A program made the translations under genes and the position numbers. Shown in pieces: positions 1 to 9,649 of a stretch of 64,000 nucleotides of DNA (position 1 is its first letter; every line of letters begins with the position of its first letter). The DNA comes from Tardiphaga sp051811025 (GTDB lineage: Bacteria; Pseudomonadota; Alphaproteobacteria; Rhizobiales; Xanthobacteraceae), in NCBI RefSeq assembly GCF_051811025.1, contig NZ_JBPWQE010000001.1:5828001-5892000 (forward strand), given 5' to 3'. The notes beneath the pieces are model-generated. The model had not been told where the DNA came from, did no database searches, and saw only the letters and a program-made list of their open reading frames with translations.

Positions 1-606
1 CCAGAGTGTCCACGCGACGTAATCCGGAATGTCATGCACGAAACGAAATTCGCCTGACGACTTCAGCACGCGCGCCATCGCAGCCAGTGTTGCGTCCTGC
101 ACGAAACGGCGCTTCCAGTGACGCTTCTTCGGCCATGGATCCGGATGGATCAGGTCGATGCGTGACAGCGATTGCGCCGGTGCCCATGTGAGAAGTTCGG
201 CGGCGTCGCCGGCGACGAGGCGGATATTCCCGATATTCTGCGCCTCGATCTGCGTCAGAATCTTCGCCATGCCGTTGATATAGGGTTCGCAGCCGATGAA
301 GCCGATGTCAGGATGCGCCAGCGCTTCCGCGACGAGATGCTCGCCGCCGCCGAAGCCGATCTCCAGACGGACGGTCTCGACGTCTGTACCGAACAGCGTG
401 CGAAGATCGTCAGGCGCGGGATGTGCGATGTCGACGGTGAGTGCCGGCAGCAGCGTCGCCATCAGGTCGGCCTGATGATCGCGTAGCTTGTGGCCCTTGC
501 GGCGCCCGAAGAATGAGCCGGTATAGTGGCCGCTCTCGGCAGGCGTGGACGCACCCGCGTCAGCTGGGTCGTCGTGATCGTTATGGTCGGAATCGGCTGT
601 GGTCAT
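1..606 (-). CDS. trmB: tRNA (guanine-N7-)-methyltransferase, 3' end cut by window edge
   Basis: Methylates G46 of tRNA at N7 using S-adenosylmethionine. The minus-strand frame from ATG at 606 stays open to the window edge (202 codons seen). It carries the SAM-binding segment LEIGFGGGEHL and the family signature HPDPWPKKRHWKRR, both diagnostic of TrmB. The N-terminus is a short Asp/His-rich extension before the GSFFGRRKGH segment that opens the conserved domain. It lies 77 bp downstream of the XRE regulator on the same strand. The C-terminal part of the methyltransferase lies outside the window. Confidence 0.95.
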   Translation of the reverse strand, partial: MTTADSDHNDHDDPADAGASTPAESGHYTGSFFGRRKGHKLRDHQADLMATLLPALTVDIAHPAPDDLRTLFGTDVETVRLEIGFGGGEHLVAEALAHPDIGFIGCEPYINGMAKILTQIEAQNIGNIRLVAGDAAELLTWAPAQSLSRIDLIHPDPWPKKRHWKRRFVQDATLAAMARVLKSSGEFRFVHDIPDYVAWTLW

Positions 607-683
607 CGCGCGCGAGTGATACAGCCGAAACGCCATCGGCGCCATCAGGCGCGATGACGTTTTTCCGTTGAAATACCGTGATT

Positions 684-1100
684 CTAGCGCTGATCCGGGG
701 CTTCGCGCGAAGCAATCTGCTCGACCAGGTCGACGATGCTGCGGCGGAGCTTCGCATCGGTGATGCGCGTGAAAGCGCGGGTCAGAGCGAGGCCTTCGGA
801 GGTAGCGAGGAAGTCCGAGACATATGCAGGCGAGGAGGCTTCAGCGAAGCCTTCGCCGTTATGGATCGCACCGGGGCCGCCTTCGAACAGGAACGATACG
901 GGGACCTGCAGGATTTCCGAAATCTGCTGCAGCCGGCTGGCGCCGACGCGGTTGGTGCCCTTCTCGTATTTCTGAACTTGCTGAAACGTCAGACCGAGGG
1001 CTTCGCCCAGCTTTTCCTGACTCATGCCGAGCATAATGCGCCGCATGCGCACACGGCTGCCGACATATTTGTCAACAGGATTGGGCGCTTTCGTCGACAT
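684..1100 (-). CDS. XRE-family transcriptional regulator, PraR/PhrR-like
   Basis: 138-aa DNA-binding protein. Residues about 12-70 form a Cro/CI helix-turn-helix (GSRVRMRRIMLGMSQEKLG, then FQQVQKYEKGTNRVGASRL). The C-terminal half is short, acidic and has no recognised domain. From memory the HTH closely resembles the PraR/PhrR group of Rhizobiales regulators (stress, attachment and quorum-related roles), but targets here are unknown. It sits between lnt and trmB, as its homologue does in other Rhizobiales except that metK is missing. The 270-bp upstream region has inverted repeats and a TATAAT element, suggesting autoregulation (inference). Confidence 0.85.
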   Translation of the reverse strand: MSTKAPNPVDKYVGSRVRMRRIMLGMSQEKLGEALGLTFQQVQKYEKGTNRVGASRLQQISEILQVPVSFLFEGGPGAIHNGEGFAEASSPAYVSDFLATSEGLALTRAFTRITDAKLRRSIVDLVEQIASREAPDQR

Positions 1101-1195
1101 CTCAATTACTCCTGGATCACATCAAGGGAGACGGATCATGCATGGCAATCCCGTCATTAGGTCGGCTTCGGTTGTAACCAAAGGTATCCTAGTGG

Positions 1196-1225
1196 ATTAT
1201 AACAACCGCACAAATTTTCCTAAGC
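1196..1225 (-). promoter_or_regulatory. Candidate promoter of the XRE regulator
   Basis: On the minus strand a perfect -10 hexamer TATAAT occupies 1201-1196 and is preceded by TGT, giving an extended -10. A clear -35 is missing; the best spacing falls in TTAGGA or CTTAGG near 1218-1224. The -35 position lies inside the inverted repeat at 1212-1234. Distance to the ATG at 1100 is about 95 bp. Assigned from pattern only. Confidence 0.4.
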
Positions 1226-1234
1226 GGAAAATTT
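1212..1234. promoter_or_regulatory. Inverted repeat, candidate operator 1 of the XRE gene
   Basis: Perfect 9-bp arms AAATTTTCC and GGAAAATTT separated by 5 nt (TAAGC). It overlaps the likely -35 region of the XRE regulator promoter, which fits an autorepression site. It could instead be a structural hairpin. Confidence 0.4.
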
Positions 1235-1247
1235 AAGCCACTGCATG

Positions 1248-1274
1248 TTTATTTCTCAATAGGTGAGAAATAAA
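1248..1274. promoter_or_regulatory. Inverted repeat, candidate operator 2 or terminator
   Basis: Perfect 11-bp arms TTTATTTCTCA and TGAGAAATAAA with a 5-nt loop. It lies 13 bp from the first inverted repeat with the same 5-nt centre, in an AT-rich stretch between the lnt stop (1374) and the XRE start. The weak AT stem and lack of a GC-rich base argue against a classical terminator for lnt. A 10-bp palindrome AAGCTAGCTT follows at 1282-1291. Confidence 0.4.
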
Positions 1275-1373
1275 GCTAACAAAGCTAGCTTAAAAAGCAA
1301 TCACATTGGGGCGGTTGTTCGGTAGGCGGCGAAAGCTGGCTCGCAAACTATACCAAATGCTTCAAGTCTCGCG

Positions 1374-2981
1374 CTAGTGGCGTGCCGGCGTGCGCCGCCG
1401 AACAGCGAAAATGATCGCGAGCGCGACGAACATCGCGGCGGGAATATCGCCGATTTTCGAGTAGACCGTCGGCGAAATGGCCGCCGGCAATCCTGAATCC
1501 AGCACGCCTTCGACACCGAGATCGAGCCGCGCGATCACGCGGCCGACAGGGTCGACCACGACGGAAATGCCGGTGTTCGCAGCGCGGACTAGCGGCAGGC
1601 CTTCCTCGATGGCGCGGACGCGGCTTTGCTGCAGGTGCTGATAGGGGCCGGTAGAAATGCCGAACCAGCCATCGTTGGTGAGATTGACGATCCAACCCGG
1701 CCGATCGTTACGCGTGGTGATATCGTCCGGGAAAACCGCCTCGTAGCAGATCAGCGGCAGCATGCGAGGCGCGCCGGGAATTTCCATTGGCTTCCGGCGC
1801 GTGCCGGGAATGAAGCCGCCATGGACTTTGGTCAATTGCTGGAAGCCGATCTTCTCCATGAAGCTCTGGAACGGCAGATATTCGCCAAACGGGACGAGAT
1901 GAAGCTTGTCGTAGGTCGACAGGATGCTGCCGTCATGGTCGATCACATAGATCGAATTATAGGCCTGCGTGATGCGCGCGCCGAGCGGCGCATCCGGCGG
2001 GCGCACGGCTCCGGTGACCAGCACGGTGCCCTTCGGCAGCAGATTGGCGATCTGCGCCATCGCATCGGGTTCGCGCGACAGGAAGAACGGGAATGCGGAT
2101 TCCGGCCAGATCAGAATATTGGCTGCGCCGACGCCTGAATTTTGTGGACCGGTCGCGCGGTCCGACAGTGCAAGATATCTGCTCATCACGTCCGCCTTCG
2201 CGGAATAGTTGAAGCGCGTGTCCTGCGACAGATTCGGCTGCATGATGCGCAGCTTCACATTGGCAACCAGTTGCGTCGGCGTGCGCGATAGCCGGGCCAT
2301 GCCATAGGCGCCCATCACGACGAGCAGTACCAGCGCAAGCGCCGGCGCCAGCCATGGCCGCTGCGTGCGCGAGCGGCCGTCGATCAGCACCGCAGGCGAT
2401 GCAAAGATCGCGACGGCGACAAATGTCAGCCCCCACAGGCCGATCAGCGACGCGCTCTGCGCCAGCGCGAGCGGTTCGGTGAGAGCGTAGCCAAACGCAT
2501 TCCAGGGAAAGCCCGTCAGTACATGACCGCGCAGCCATTCGCCGATCGTGAGACTCGCCGCGAGCGCGAAGATGCGGCTGGCGTCCTTGGTCCAGAGCAG
2601 ACGCGCCAGCGCGAAGCCGATCGCGGTGAACAGCGCGAGATAGGCGGGCAAGCCGCAGATCGCGGCAGGCAACAGCCATGCGAAGGTCTGCGCGTCGACG
2701 AGGAAAGCGTAGCCGATCCAGTATAGGCCCGGCACGAAATAGCCGAAGCCGAACCACCAGCCGGCCATGGCCGCGGCCGGAATGCCGCGCATCTTGCCTG
2801 CGGCAGCGCCATCGATCAGCCAGACGACGACGGGGAACGTGATGAACAGTACCGGCCAGGCGTTGAACGGCGCCATCGCCAGCGATGACAACGCGCCCGC
2901 CAGCAAGGCGATGCCTGCGCGCTTCCAACCCCATGCGAGAATGATGCTGAGTGCGACAGAGCGCAGGCTGCGTGATGTCAC
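1374..2981 (-). CDS. lnt: Apolipoprotein N-acyltransferase
   Basis: Inner-membrane enzyme that adds the third acyl chain to the N-terminal cysteine of lipoproteins. 535 aa, close to the family norm. Hydrophobic membrane segments fill residues about 10-230, then a periplasmic carbon-nitrogen hydrolase domain about 240-500. The triad is visible: Glu294 in WPESAFPF, Lys359 in YDKLHLVPFGEYLP and Cys412 in ICYEAVFPD. Starts at GTG; the GTGA overlaps the corC-like stop by 4 bp, so the two are translationally coupled. A C-terminal hydrophobic segment precedes a short basic tail. Confidence 0.95.
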   Translation of the reverse strand: MTSRSLRSVALSIILAWGWKRAGIALLAGALSSLAMAPFNAWPVLFITFPVVVWLIDGAAAGKMRGIPAAAMAGWWFGFGYFVPGLYWIGYAFLVDAQTFAWLLPAAICGLPAYLALFTAIGFALARLLWTKDASRIFALAASLTIGEWLRGHVLTGFPWNAFGYALTEPLALAQSASLIGLWGLTFVAVAIFASPAVLIDGRSRTQRPWLAPALALVLLVVMGAYGMARLSRTPTQLVANVKLRIMQPNLSQDTRFNYSAKADVMSRYLALSDRATGPQNSGVGAANILIWPESAFPFFLSREPDAMAQIANLLPKGTVLVTGAVRPPDAPLGARITQAYNSIYVIDHDGSILSTYDKLHLVPFGEYLPFQSFMEKIGFQQLTKVHGGFIPGTRRKPMEIPGAPRMLPLICYEAVFPDDITTRNDRPGWIVNLTNDGWFGISTGPYQHLQQSRVRAIEEGLPLVRAANTGISVVVDPVGRVIARLDLGVEGVLDSGLPAAISPTVYSKIGDIPAAMFVALAIIFAVRRRTPARH

Positions 2982-4093
2982 GGCGTACCCGCGTTATCGC
3001 CTGGCGGAGGCGTATTCACATTATCATTGGACGGTGCCGCGCCGGCGTCCGACGTCGTATCGCGGCGGCGCGGTTCGCGGGCGCGGGGCGCAGGCCGCTC
3101 CTTGCGGGGCCCGACGCGCAGTCGCTTGACGCGGCGCGGATCGGCATCAAGCACTTCGATCTCGAAATTGCCAGGGCCGGAAATCACCTCGCCGCGCACG
3201 GGCAGCCGTCCGACATGGGTGACGAGATAACCGCCGAGCGTTTCGACTTCCTCGCCGTCCTCGCCGGTCTCGAATTCTTCGCCGATCATGGCGCGCACAT
3301 CATCGAGGCTGGCGCGTGCATCAGCGATGAAGCTGTCGCCCTGCCTGACGATGGATGGCGGCTCGTCGCTGTCATGCTCGTCGTCGATCTCGCCGACGAT
3401 CTGCTCGACGATGTCCTCGATGGAGACGAGGCCGTCGGTGCCGCCATATTCGTCGACAACGAGTGCGAGATGGATGCGGGCTGCCTGCATCTGCGCGAGC
3501 AGATCGATGGCGCGCATCGATGGCGGCACGTAGAGCAGCTTGCGGATGATGCCGGTCTCGACGACGGTCTGGGCCAGATCGACCGAACGCAGATCGAGGC
3601 CCGCGGGAAACACTTTCTTCTTCTTGGCCGTCGACGGCACGACGTTGCGCGCCTTCACGGTCATGTATGCCAGCAGGTCGCGGATATGGACGATGCCGAC
3701 GGGATCGTCGAGAGTTTCGTTGAATACAACCAGGCGCGAATGCGCCGCGCTCTCAAACAGGCCCATCAATTCGCCGAGCGAGATGTCCTGCTTCACCGCG
3801 ATAATATCGGCGCGATGCACCATGACGTCGGCGATGCGGCGCTCGTTGAGTCCCAGAATATTGCGCAGCATCGTGCGCTCGATGGTGGAGAAGCCGGTCT
3901 CGTCCGGCGCGGAGGCGTCGAGCACGACTTGCAGGTCGGCACGCACCGAGCCCGGCTTCCAGCCGAACAGGGAGCGGATCGCGCGGGTCAGCCAGGTCTC
4001 CGACGTCGGGCGCATGACCTCGCCGTCGTGAACCACCGCAGGCAGATTGCTTGAGGTTTTCGAATGATCGTTTCTAGTGTCGCCGTCCGGCAT
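2978..4093 (-). CDS. CorC/HlyC-like CBS-domain protein
   Basis: 371-aa soluble protein with a tandem CBS pair (about residues 88-225, including IADVMVHRADIIAV and the VDEYGGTDGLVSIEDIVEQI segment) followed by the CorC/HlyC C-terminal domain (about 240-325). There is no DUF21 membrane domain, as in CorC. CorC is linked to Mg/Co efflux in enterobacteria; older annotations call the family hemolysin-like without good support. The N- and C-termini are low-complexity extensions. It is followed by lnt with a 4-bp overlap and starts 1 bp after the ybeY stop, in the conserved phoH-ybeY-corC-lnt order. Confidence 0.88.
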   Translation of the reverse strand: MPDGDTRNDHSKTSSNLPAVVHDGEVMRPTSETWLTRAIRSLFGWKPGSVRADLQVVLDASAPDETGFSTIERTMLRNILGLNERRIADVMVHRADIIAVKQDISLGELMGLFESAAHSRLVVFNETLDDPVGIVHIRDLLAYMTVKARNVVPSTAKKKKVFPAGLDLRSVDLAQTVVETGIIRKLLYVPPSMRAIDLLAQMQAARIHLALVVDEYGGTDGLVSIEDIVEQIVGEIDDEHDSDEPPSIVRQGDSFIADARASLDDVRAMIGEEFETGEDGEEVETLGGYLVTHVGRLPVRGEVISGPGNFEIEVLDADPRRVKRLRVGPRKERPAPRAREPRRRDTTSDAGAAPSNDNVNTPPPGDNAGTP

Positions 4094-4094
4094 C

Positions 4095-4673
4095 TCAGGT
4101 CACCCGATCCTGATCTGCATAGGGGTCCGGGATTCCAAGTGTCGCCAGGATCTCGCGCTCCAGCGCTTCCATCTCTTCGGCCTCGTCGTCCTTCTCATGG
4201 TCGTAACCGACCAGATGCAGAAAACCGTGAATGGCGAGATGGCTGAGATGATTGGTGAAGGTCTTATCTTCCTCGTCAGCCTCGCGGCGCGTGGTCTCAT
4301 AGGCGATCGCGATGTCGCCCAGCATGCGCGGCATATCATCGGGCTCGTCCGCGCCTTCGGGTGGCTGCAGCGCCGGGAATGACAGGACGTTGGTCGGCTT
4401 GTCGATGCCGCGCCAGTTCTGGTTCAGCGTACGGATGCCCGCATCGTCGGTGAGCATGATGGCGAGTTCGGCGTCGGCCGTGTCGGTATCGACCATGGCA
4501 GCGGCGGCTTCGATGGCGCGGTGAATCACGGCGTCGGCATCGGCCTCCGCGGACCAGCAATCGGCGACAACAAGAACCTCTGTCGCGGGAGATGAATAGG
4601 TCGGCATCGGTATCGAACTTCTTTCGCGAACGGACCCGATCCCGGGTCCGTCGTCAGCGTATGAGTGTGTCAT
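4095..4673 (-). CDS. ybeY: Endoribonuclease YbeY (rRNA maturation factor)
   Basis: Metal-dependent RNase involved in 16S rRNA 3'-end maturation and 70S quality control. The zinc-binding signature is complete: HGFLHLVGYDH at residues 149-159, with His149, His153 and His159. The LNQNWRGIDKPTNVLSFP segment, typical of the family, lies at about 83-100. 192 aa; the first 20-25 residues may be an over-extension because MPTYSS at residue 23 is another possible start. The chosen ATG overlaps the phoH stop by 1 bp (TGATG), supporting coupling. Confidence 0.93.
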   Translation of the reverse strand: MTHSYADDGPGIGSVRERSSIPMPTYSSPATEVLVVADCWSAEADADAVIHRAIEAAAAMVDTDTADAELAIMLTDDAGIRTLNQNWRGIDKPTNVLSFPALQPPEGADEPDDMPRMLGDIAIAYETTRREADEEDKTFTNHLSHLAIHGFLHLVGYDHEKDDEAEEMEALEREILATLGIPDPYADQDRVT

Positions 4674-5728
4674 CAGGTCTTGGTGGCGACCGCCTTCTGC
4701 GGCGTTCCTTCGTAAGCGGCGACGATGCGGGCCACGAGTTCATGGCGGACCACGTCCTCGCCGGTGAATTTCACCTGCGAGATGCCTTGCACGCCGTCAA
4801 GCAGACGCGCGGCTTCGGCGAGACCCGAGGTCTGGCCGTTGGGCAAGTCAACCTGCGAGGGATCGCCGGTGATGATCATGCGGCTGTTCTCGCCGAGACG
4901 CGTCAGAAACATCTTCATCTGCATCGACGTAGTGTTCTGCGCTTCGTCGAGGATGATCGCCGCATTGGTCAGCGTGCGCCCGCGCATGAACGCAAGCGGC
5001 GCGATTTCGATTTCGCCGGTCTGCAGTGCGCGCTCGACAATGCGCCCGTCCATCAGGTCATACAGTGCGTCATAGATCGGGCGCAGATACGGATCGACCT
5101 TCTCGCGCATGTCGCCGGGAAGGAAGCCCAGGCGTTCGCCGGCTTCCACCGCCGGACGCGACAGGATGATGCGATCGACTTCCTTGCGCTCGAACAGCAT
5201 CGCCGCCTGCGCAACCGCAAGCCAGGTCTTGCCGGTACCGGCGGGGCCGATGCCGAACACTAGCTCGTTGCTTCTCAGCGCGCGGATATAGGCGTCCTGC
5301 GTCGCGGTGCGGGCACGCACCGGGCGCTTGCGCAGATTGATGGTGTCGAAATTCGAGGCGGCTGCTTTCGACCCCTTGGGATCGAACGGAAATAGCGTGC
5401 CTTGCGCCAGTGTCGCGCGGATCGTGCCTTCGACATCGCCGGGGGCAAGGTCATGGCCCTGCACCGCCTGCGCATACAGCGTTTCAAGCACGCGCCGGGC
5501 GGCATCGCAGGCGTCGCGGGTACCGGTGAGGGTGATGTGGTTGCCGCGGGAATCGACGACGACATTCAGCCGGCGTTCGATGATCGCGAGGTTCTGGCCA
5601 TAAGGCCCGACCAGCGAAGAGGCCGCCCGGTTGTCATCAAAGTCGATGACGACCTGCGTCTCGGCCTGCGGTGGAGTATCGAGTTTACGAACAGCGAGCG
5701 TAGACGAATCCGATGCGCTTTTGGCCAA
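4673..5728 (-). CDS. phoH: PhoH-like ATPase
   Basis: Cytoplasmic P-loop NTPase, usually linked with ybeY and RNA metabolism. With a TTG start at 5728 the product is 351 aa: an N-terminal KH-like region (about 20-95), then the PhoH ATPase domain with Walker A GPAGTGKT at 161-168 and Walker B IILDEAQN. TTG is preferred because GGGAG lies 9 nt upstream, the start falls just after the miaB stop, and residues before it look like miaB tail in another frame. An ATG-like start at 5848 would overlap miaB by 116 bp. Start assignment is inference. Confidence 0.9.
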   Translation of the reverse strand: MAKSASDSSTLAVRKLDTPPQAETQVVIDFDDNRAASSLVGPYGQNLAIIERRLNVVVDSRGNHITLTGTRDACDAARRVLETLYAQAVQGHDLAPGDVEGTIRATLAQGTLFPFDPKGSKAAASNFDTINLRKRPVRARTATQDAYIRALRSNELVFGIGPAGTGKTWLAVAQAAMLFERKEVDRIILSRPAVEAGERLGFLPGDMREKVDPYLRPIYDALYDLMDGRIVERALQTGEIEIAPLAFMRGRTLTNAAIILDEAQNTTSMQMKMFLTRLGENSRMIITGDPSQVDLPNGQTSGLAEAARLLDGVQGISQVKFTGEDVVRHELVARIVAAYEGTPQKAVATKT

Positions 5729-5732
5729 GAAT

Positions 5733-7151
<1,419 letters not shown>

Positions 7152-7195
7152 GGAACCTGTGATGGGCTGGAAATGCGCTTGCTGCGCAGCGCTCA

Positions 7196-7201
7196 ATTAT
7201 A
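7196..7201 (-). promoter_or_regulatory. Candidate -10 element before miaB
   Basis: Perfect TATAAT on the minus strand, about 45 bp upstream of the miaB ATG. No good -35 hexamer is present at 16-18 bp. Weak evidence; it could start the miaB-phoH-ybeY-corC-lnt transcript. Confidence 0.25.
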
Positions 7202-7255
7202 GGCTAACGCCCGGGAAATCCAGCATTTCTGCAAAATATAAGGCCGCGCAAGGAC

Positions 7256-7960
7256 TTAAGGGAGTCCGGCTGGCTCGCCAGCCAATGCGCCCCTGGCCAC
7301 GAGGCCCGGCAGTTGTCGCATATCGTCGAATACGAGATGGGCCCCAGCGGCCGTCAGGGCTGCCGCGGTGGCCGGGCTGCAGTGGCCGCCGCCGTGATAG
7401 CCGAACACGGTCATGCCGGCTGCGATCCCCGCCGTAACGCCGGGAATGCTGTCCTCGATCACGACACAGCGCTCCGGCACGGCATTCATCTGCGCGGCGG
7501 CAAACAGAAACAGATCGGGCTGCGGCTTGCCGCGCTCGACCTGCAGAGCGGAAAACAGATGCGGATCGAAACGGTCGAGCAGCCCGGTCGTAGTGAGGCT
7601 GCTGCGAATGCGTGTCGGTGTACCCGAGGACGCCACGCAAGCCGGCTGTGACAATATTGCGAGCGTCTCGGCGATATGCGGGATCGGCTGCAGCTTCGCG
7701 CCGAACACCTCGTCGATCGTGGCTTTCAGCGTCGCGGTGTAGTCATCGGGCAGCACGCGGCCGAGCTCGGTCTCGACTTCCAGGCGCGCCTCGCGCGCGG
7801 ACCGACCGAGGAAACGCTCATGCACCTGATCGGCGGTGATGGGATAACCGAACTGTGTCAGGACATCCGCGTGGACGACGCAAGCGAGGGACTCACTGTC
7901 GACGAGCACGCCGTCACAATCGAAGATGACGAGATCGAAGCGCGAAGAAACTGAACTCAC
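7256..7960 (-). CDS. HAD-superfamily phosphatase (phosphoglycolate phosphatase / beta-PGM type)
   Basis: 234-aa haloacid-dehalogenase hydrolase. Motif I is DCDGVLVDSE, with nucleophile Asp14 and Asp16. Motif II is the SSG in CVASSGTPTRI, and motif III/IV is the VIEDSIPGV segment near residue 170. A cap domain of subfamily I lies between motifs I and II. The substrate cannot be read from sequence; small sugar phosphates or phosphoglycolate are usual. The start is GTG at 7960, 13 bp after the fur stop. It sits between fur and miaB, so it is probably a lineage-specific insertion into the fur-miaB order (inference). Confidence 0.85.
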   Translation of the reverse strand: MSSVSSRFDLVIFDCDGVLVDSESLACVVHADVLTQFGYPITADQVHERFLGRSAREARLEVETELGRVLPDDYTATLKATIDEVFGAKLQPIPHIAETLAILSQPACVASSGTPTRIRSSLTTTGLLDRFDPHLFSALQVERGKPQPDLFLFAAAQMNAVPERCVVIEDSIPGVTAGIAAGMTVFGYHGGGHCSPATAAALTAAGAHLVFDDMRQLPGLVARGALAGEPAGLP

Positions 7961-7973
7961 TTGGTTGATTCGC

Positions 7974-8426
7974 TCACTTGGTGGTTTTGTCCTCGTCGAG
8001 CGGCACGCAGTACAGCTCCAGCCGGTGATCGACCAGCTTGTAACCGAGCTTTGCGGCGACTTCAGCCTGCAATTTCTCGATCTCTTCAGACGTGAATTCG
8101 ATGACGGTCCCGTCGCGCAAGTTGATCAGATGATCGTGATGGCTGTCACGCATCGTCTCATAACGCGCGCGACCTTCGCGAAAGTCGTGACGTTCGATGA
8201 TGCCAGCATCTTCGAACAGCTTCACCGTGCGATACACCGTCGAGATCGAGATCTTGTCATCCACCGCAACGCAGCGGCGATACAGTTCCTCGACATCGGG
8301 ATGATCGTCGGCTTCCGCCAGAACGCGCGCAATCACGCGGCGCTGTTCCGTCATGCGCATGCCGGTCGCGGCGCAGCGCGCCTCGATACCAGCAGACTTC
8401 ATCGCAGATGATTTCAGTGCAGTCAT
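7974..8426 (-). CDS. fur: Fur-family metalloregulator
   Basis: 150-aa ferric uptake regulator type protein. A winged helix covers about 15-95 (MRMTEQRRVIARVLAEADDHP, then SISTVYRTVKLFEDAGI). The dimerisation and metal region includes HHDH at about 107-110. The paired CxxC structural zinc motifs of E. coli Fur are absent; only one Cys remains near the C-terminus (ELYCVP), as in rhizobial Fur/Mur proteins. In Rhizobiales this position (between rimI and miaB) holds the Fur orthologue that often responds to manganese. Iron versus manganese response cannot be decided here. Confidence 0.9.
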   Translation of the reverse strand: MTALKSSAMKSAGIEARCAATGMRMTEQRRVIARVLAEADDHPDVEELYRRCVAVDDKISISTVYRTVKLFEDAGIIERHDFREGRARYETMRDSHHDHLINLRDGTVIEFTSEEIEKLQAEVAAKLGYKLVDHRLELYCVPLDEDKTTK

Positions 8427-8468
8427 GATCCGGATCCCATCGTGACTTCTTTTGCCACTCCGCAGGCG

Positions 8469-8957
8469 TCAGGACAAGTCGCGGCGCATCACCAGCGCAT
8501 TCAATTCCGCTCCATCCGCTTCCTTATAATAGCGTTCGCGGCGTCCCGCGACTGCGAAGCCGGTTCTGTCATAAAGCCGCCGCGCCGGTTGATTGTTTTC
8601 CTCAACTTCGAGGAACACCGTACGGACGCCGCGGCCGGCGAGGTGACCGAGATGGGTGAGAAACAGATCGCGCGACAGGCCGCGACCACGATGACCGGGC
8701 GATACGGCAATTGAGAGAATCTCGGCCTCATCGGCCGCGATTCGCGAGACGGCGAAGCCGATGAGGTGGCCGCGCAGCTTCAGCCGGTGCACGAGCGTGT
8801 TTTGTTCGCGCAGCATCTGCTCGAACTCGCCGGCACCCCAGCCGCGATGGAACGATGCCGCATGCAATTGTGCGAGTTGTCGCGCGTCGCGCAATGTCGC
8901 GGGCTCGACCACGGCCTTGCCGCGGCCGAACAGGCGCGACCACCAAGCGGGCATCAT
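8469..8957 (-). CDS. rimI: Ribosomal-protein-alanine N-acetyltransferase-like GNAT protein
   Basis: GNAT acetyltransferase of 162 aa. The acetyl-CoA-binding motif SPGHRGRGLSRDL and the FLEVEENNQPARRLYDRTGF segment are typical of RimI, which acetylates the N-terminus of ribosomal protein S18; other N-terminal or small-molecule substrates are possible. The ATG at 8957 overlaps the tsaB stop (ATGA), the usual tsaB-rimI arrangement, so longer upstream starts are not favoured. fur follows 43 bp downstream. Confidence 0.88.
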   Translation of the reverse strand: MMPAWWSRLFGRGKAVVEPATLRDARQLAQLHAASFHRGWGAGEFEQMLREQNTLVHRLKLRGHLIGFAVSRIAADEAEILSIAVSPGHRGRGLSRDLFLTHLGHLAGRGVRTVFLEVEENNQPARRLYDRTGFAVAGRRERYYKEADGAELNALVMRRDLS

Positions 8958-9649
8958 GACGCGGTTTGTGCGGCCTGTTGCATCAGGCTGCTTTGCGGCT
9001 TGGCGTCGGGTGCGCGCAGATAATAGGGACGCGCCAGCGCGGTCTCCGGATTTACGGCAGCGCCGAGCCAGGCCACCCATGAGATTTCGGGAGCGGGCTG
9101 CATGTCGACGCGCAGCGGCGCCGGTGCATCGGACGGCCAGCGCGCGGCAATGATCTCGGCGGCATTACCGACCAGATAGGGTGCGCCGAACTGAGCGGAC
9201 TCGAGGGCCTCGTCGATAGGAATGACGCCCGGCCGCACCAGCGAGGTGCCGTTACCACTGACGACCTGGAAATAGACATGGTCATGCCGCGCATCGATGG
9301 CGGCGATGACGGGTGCATCCATGTTCTCGCTGACGACGGGCGCTGCAAAGGCCGTCAGCGTGGTGATGCCGACCACAGGCTTGCTCGCCGCCAGGCCAAT
9401 GCCGCGCGCCGCCGACAGGCCGACGCGCAGGCCGGTGAAGCTGCCGGGGCCAGTGGTGACGGCAATGCGGTCGAGGTCGGCGAAGGCGATGCCCGAGCCC
9501 GCCATGACGCGCCCGAGCAACGGCATCAGCGCCTCGGCATGACCGCGCTTCATCGGCATGGACTCATGCGCAATGAGCTTGCTGGTACGGGTATCGAGGA
9601 TGCCTGCGGCACAGGCGTCGAGGGCGGTATCAATGGCAAGGATCAGCAT
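8954..9649 (-). CDS. tsaB: tRNA threonylcarbamoyladenosine biosynthesis protein TsaB
   Basis: Non-catalytic partner of TsaD in forming t6A37 on tRNA. 231 aa from ATG 9649 (MLILAIDTALDACAAG), an ASKHA-fold start that matches the family; a longer frame upstream has no similarity. The GPGSFTGLRVGLSAARG motif is diagnostic. The region after residue about 120 is the variable C-terminal half. Coupled to rimI by a 4-bp overlap. Confidence 0.93.
   Translation of the reverse strand: MLILAIDTALDACAAGILDTRTSKLIAHESMPMKRGHAEALMPLLGRVMAGSGIAFADLDRIAVTTGPGSFTGLRVGLSAARGIGLAASKPVVGITTLTAFAAPVVSENMDAPVIAAIDARHDHVYFQVVSGNGTSLVRPGVIPIDEALESAQFGAPYLVGNAAEIIAARWPSDAPAPLRVDMQPAPEISWVAWLGAAVNPETALARPYYLRAPDAKPQSSLMQQAAQTAS

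Noticed and set aside
626..655. Hairpin ATCG(G)CGCC/GGCGCGAT before trmB as a terminator
   Set aside because: Bulged stem. The T-run is only on the plus strand, opposite to the direction of the XRE and trmB genes.
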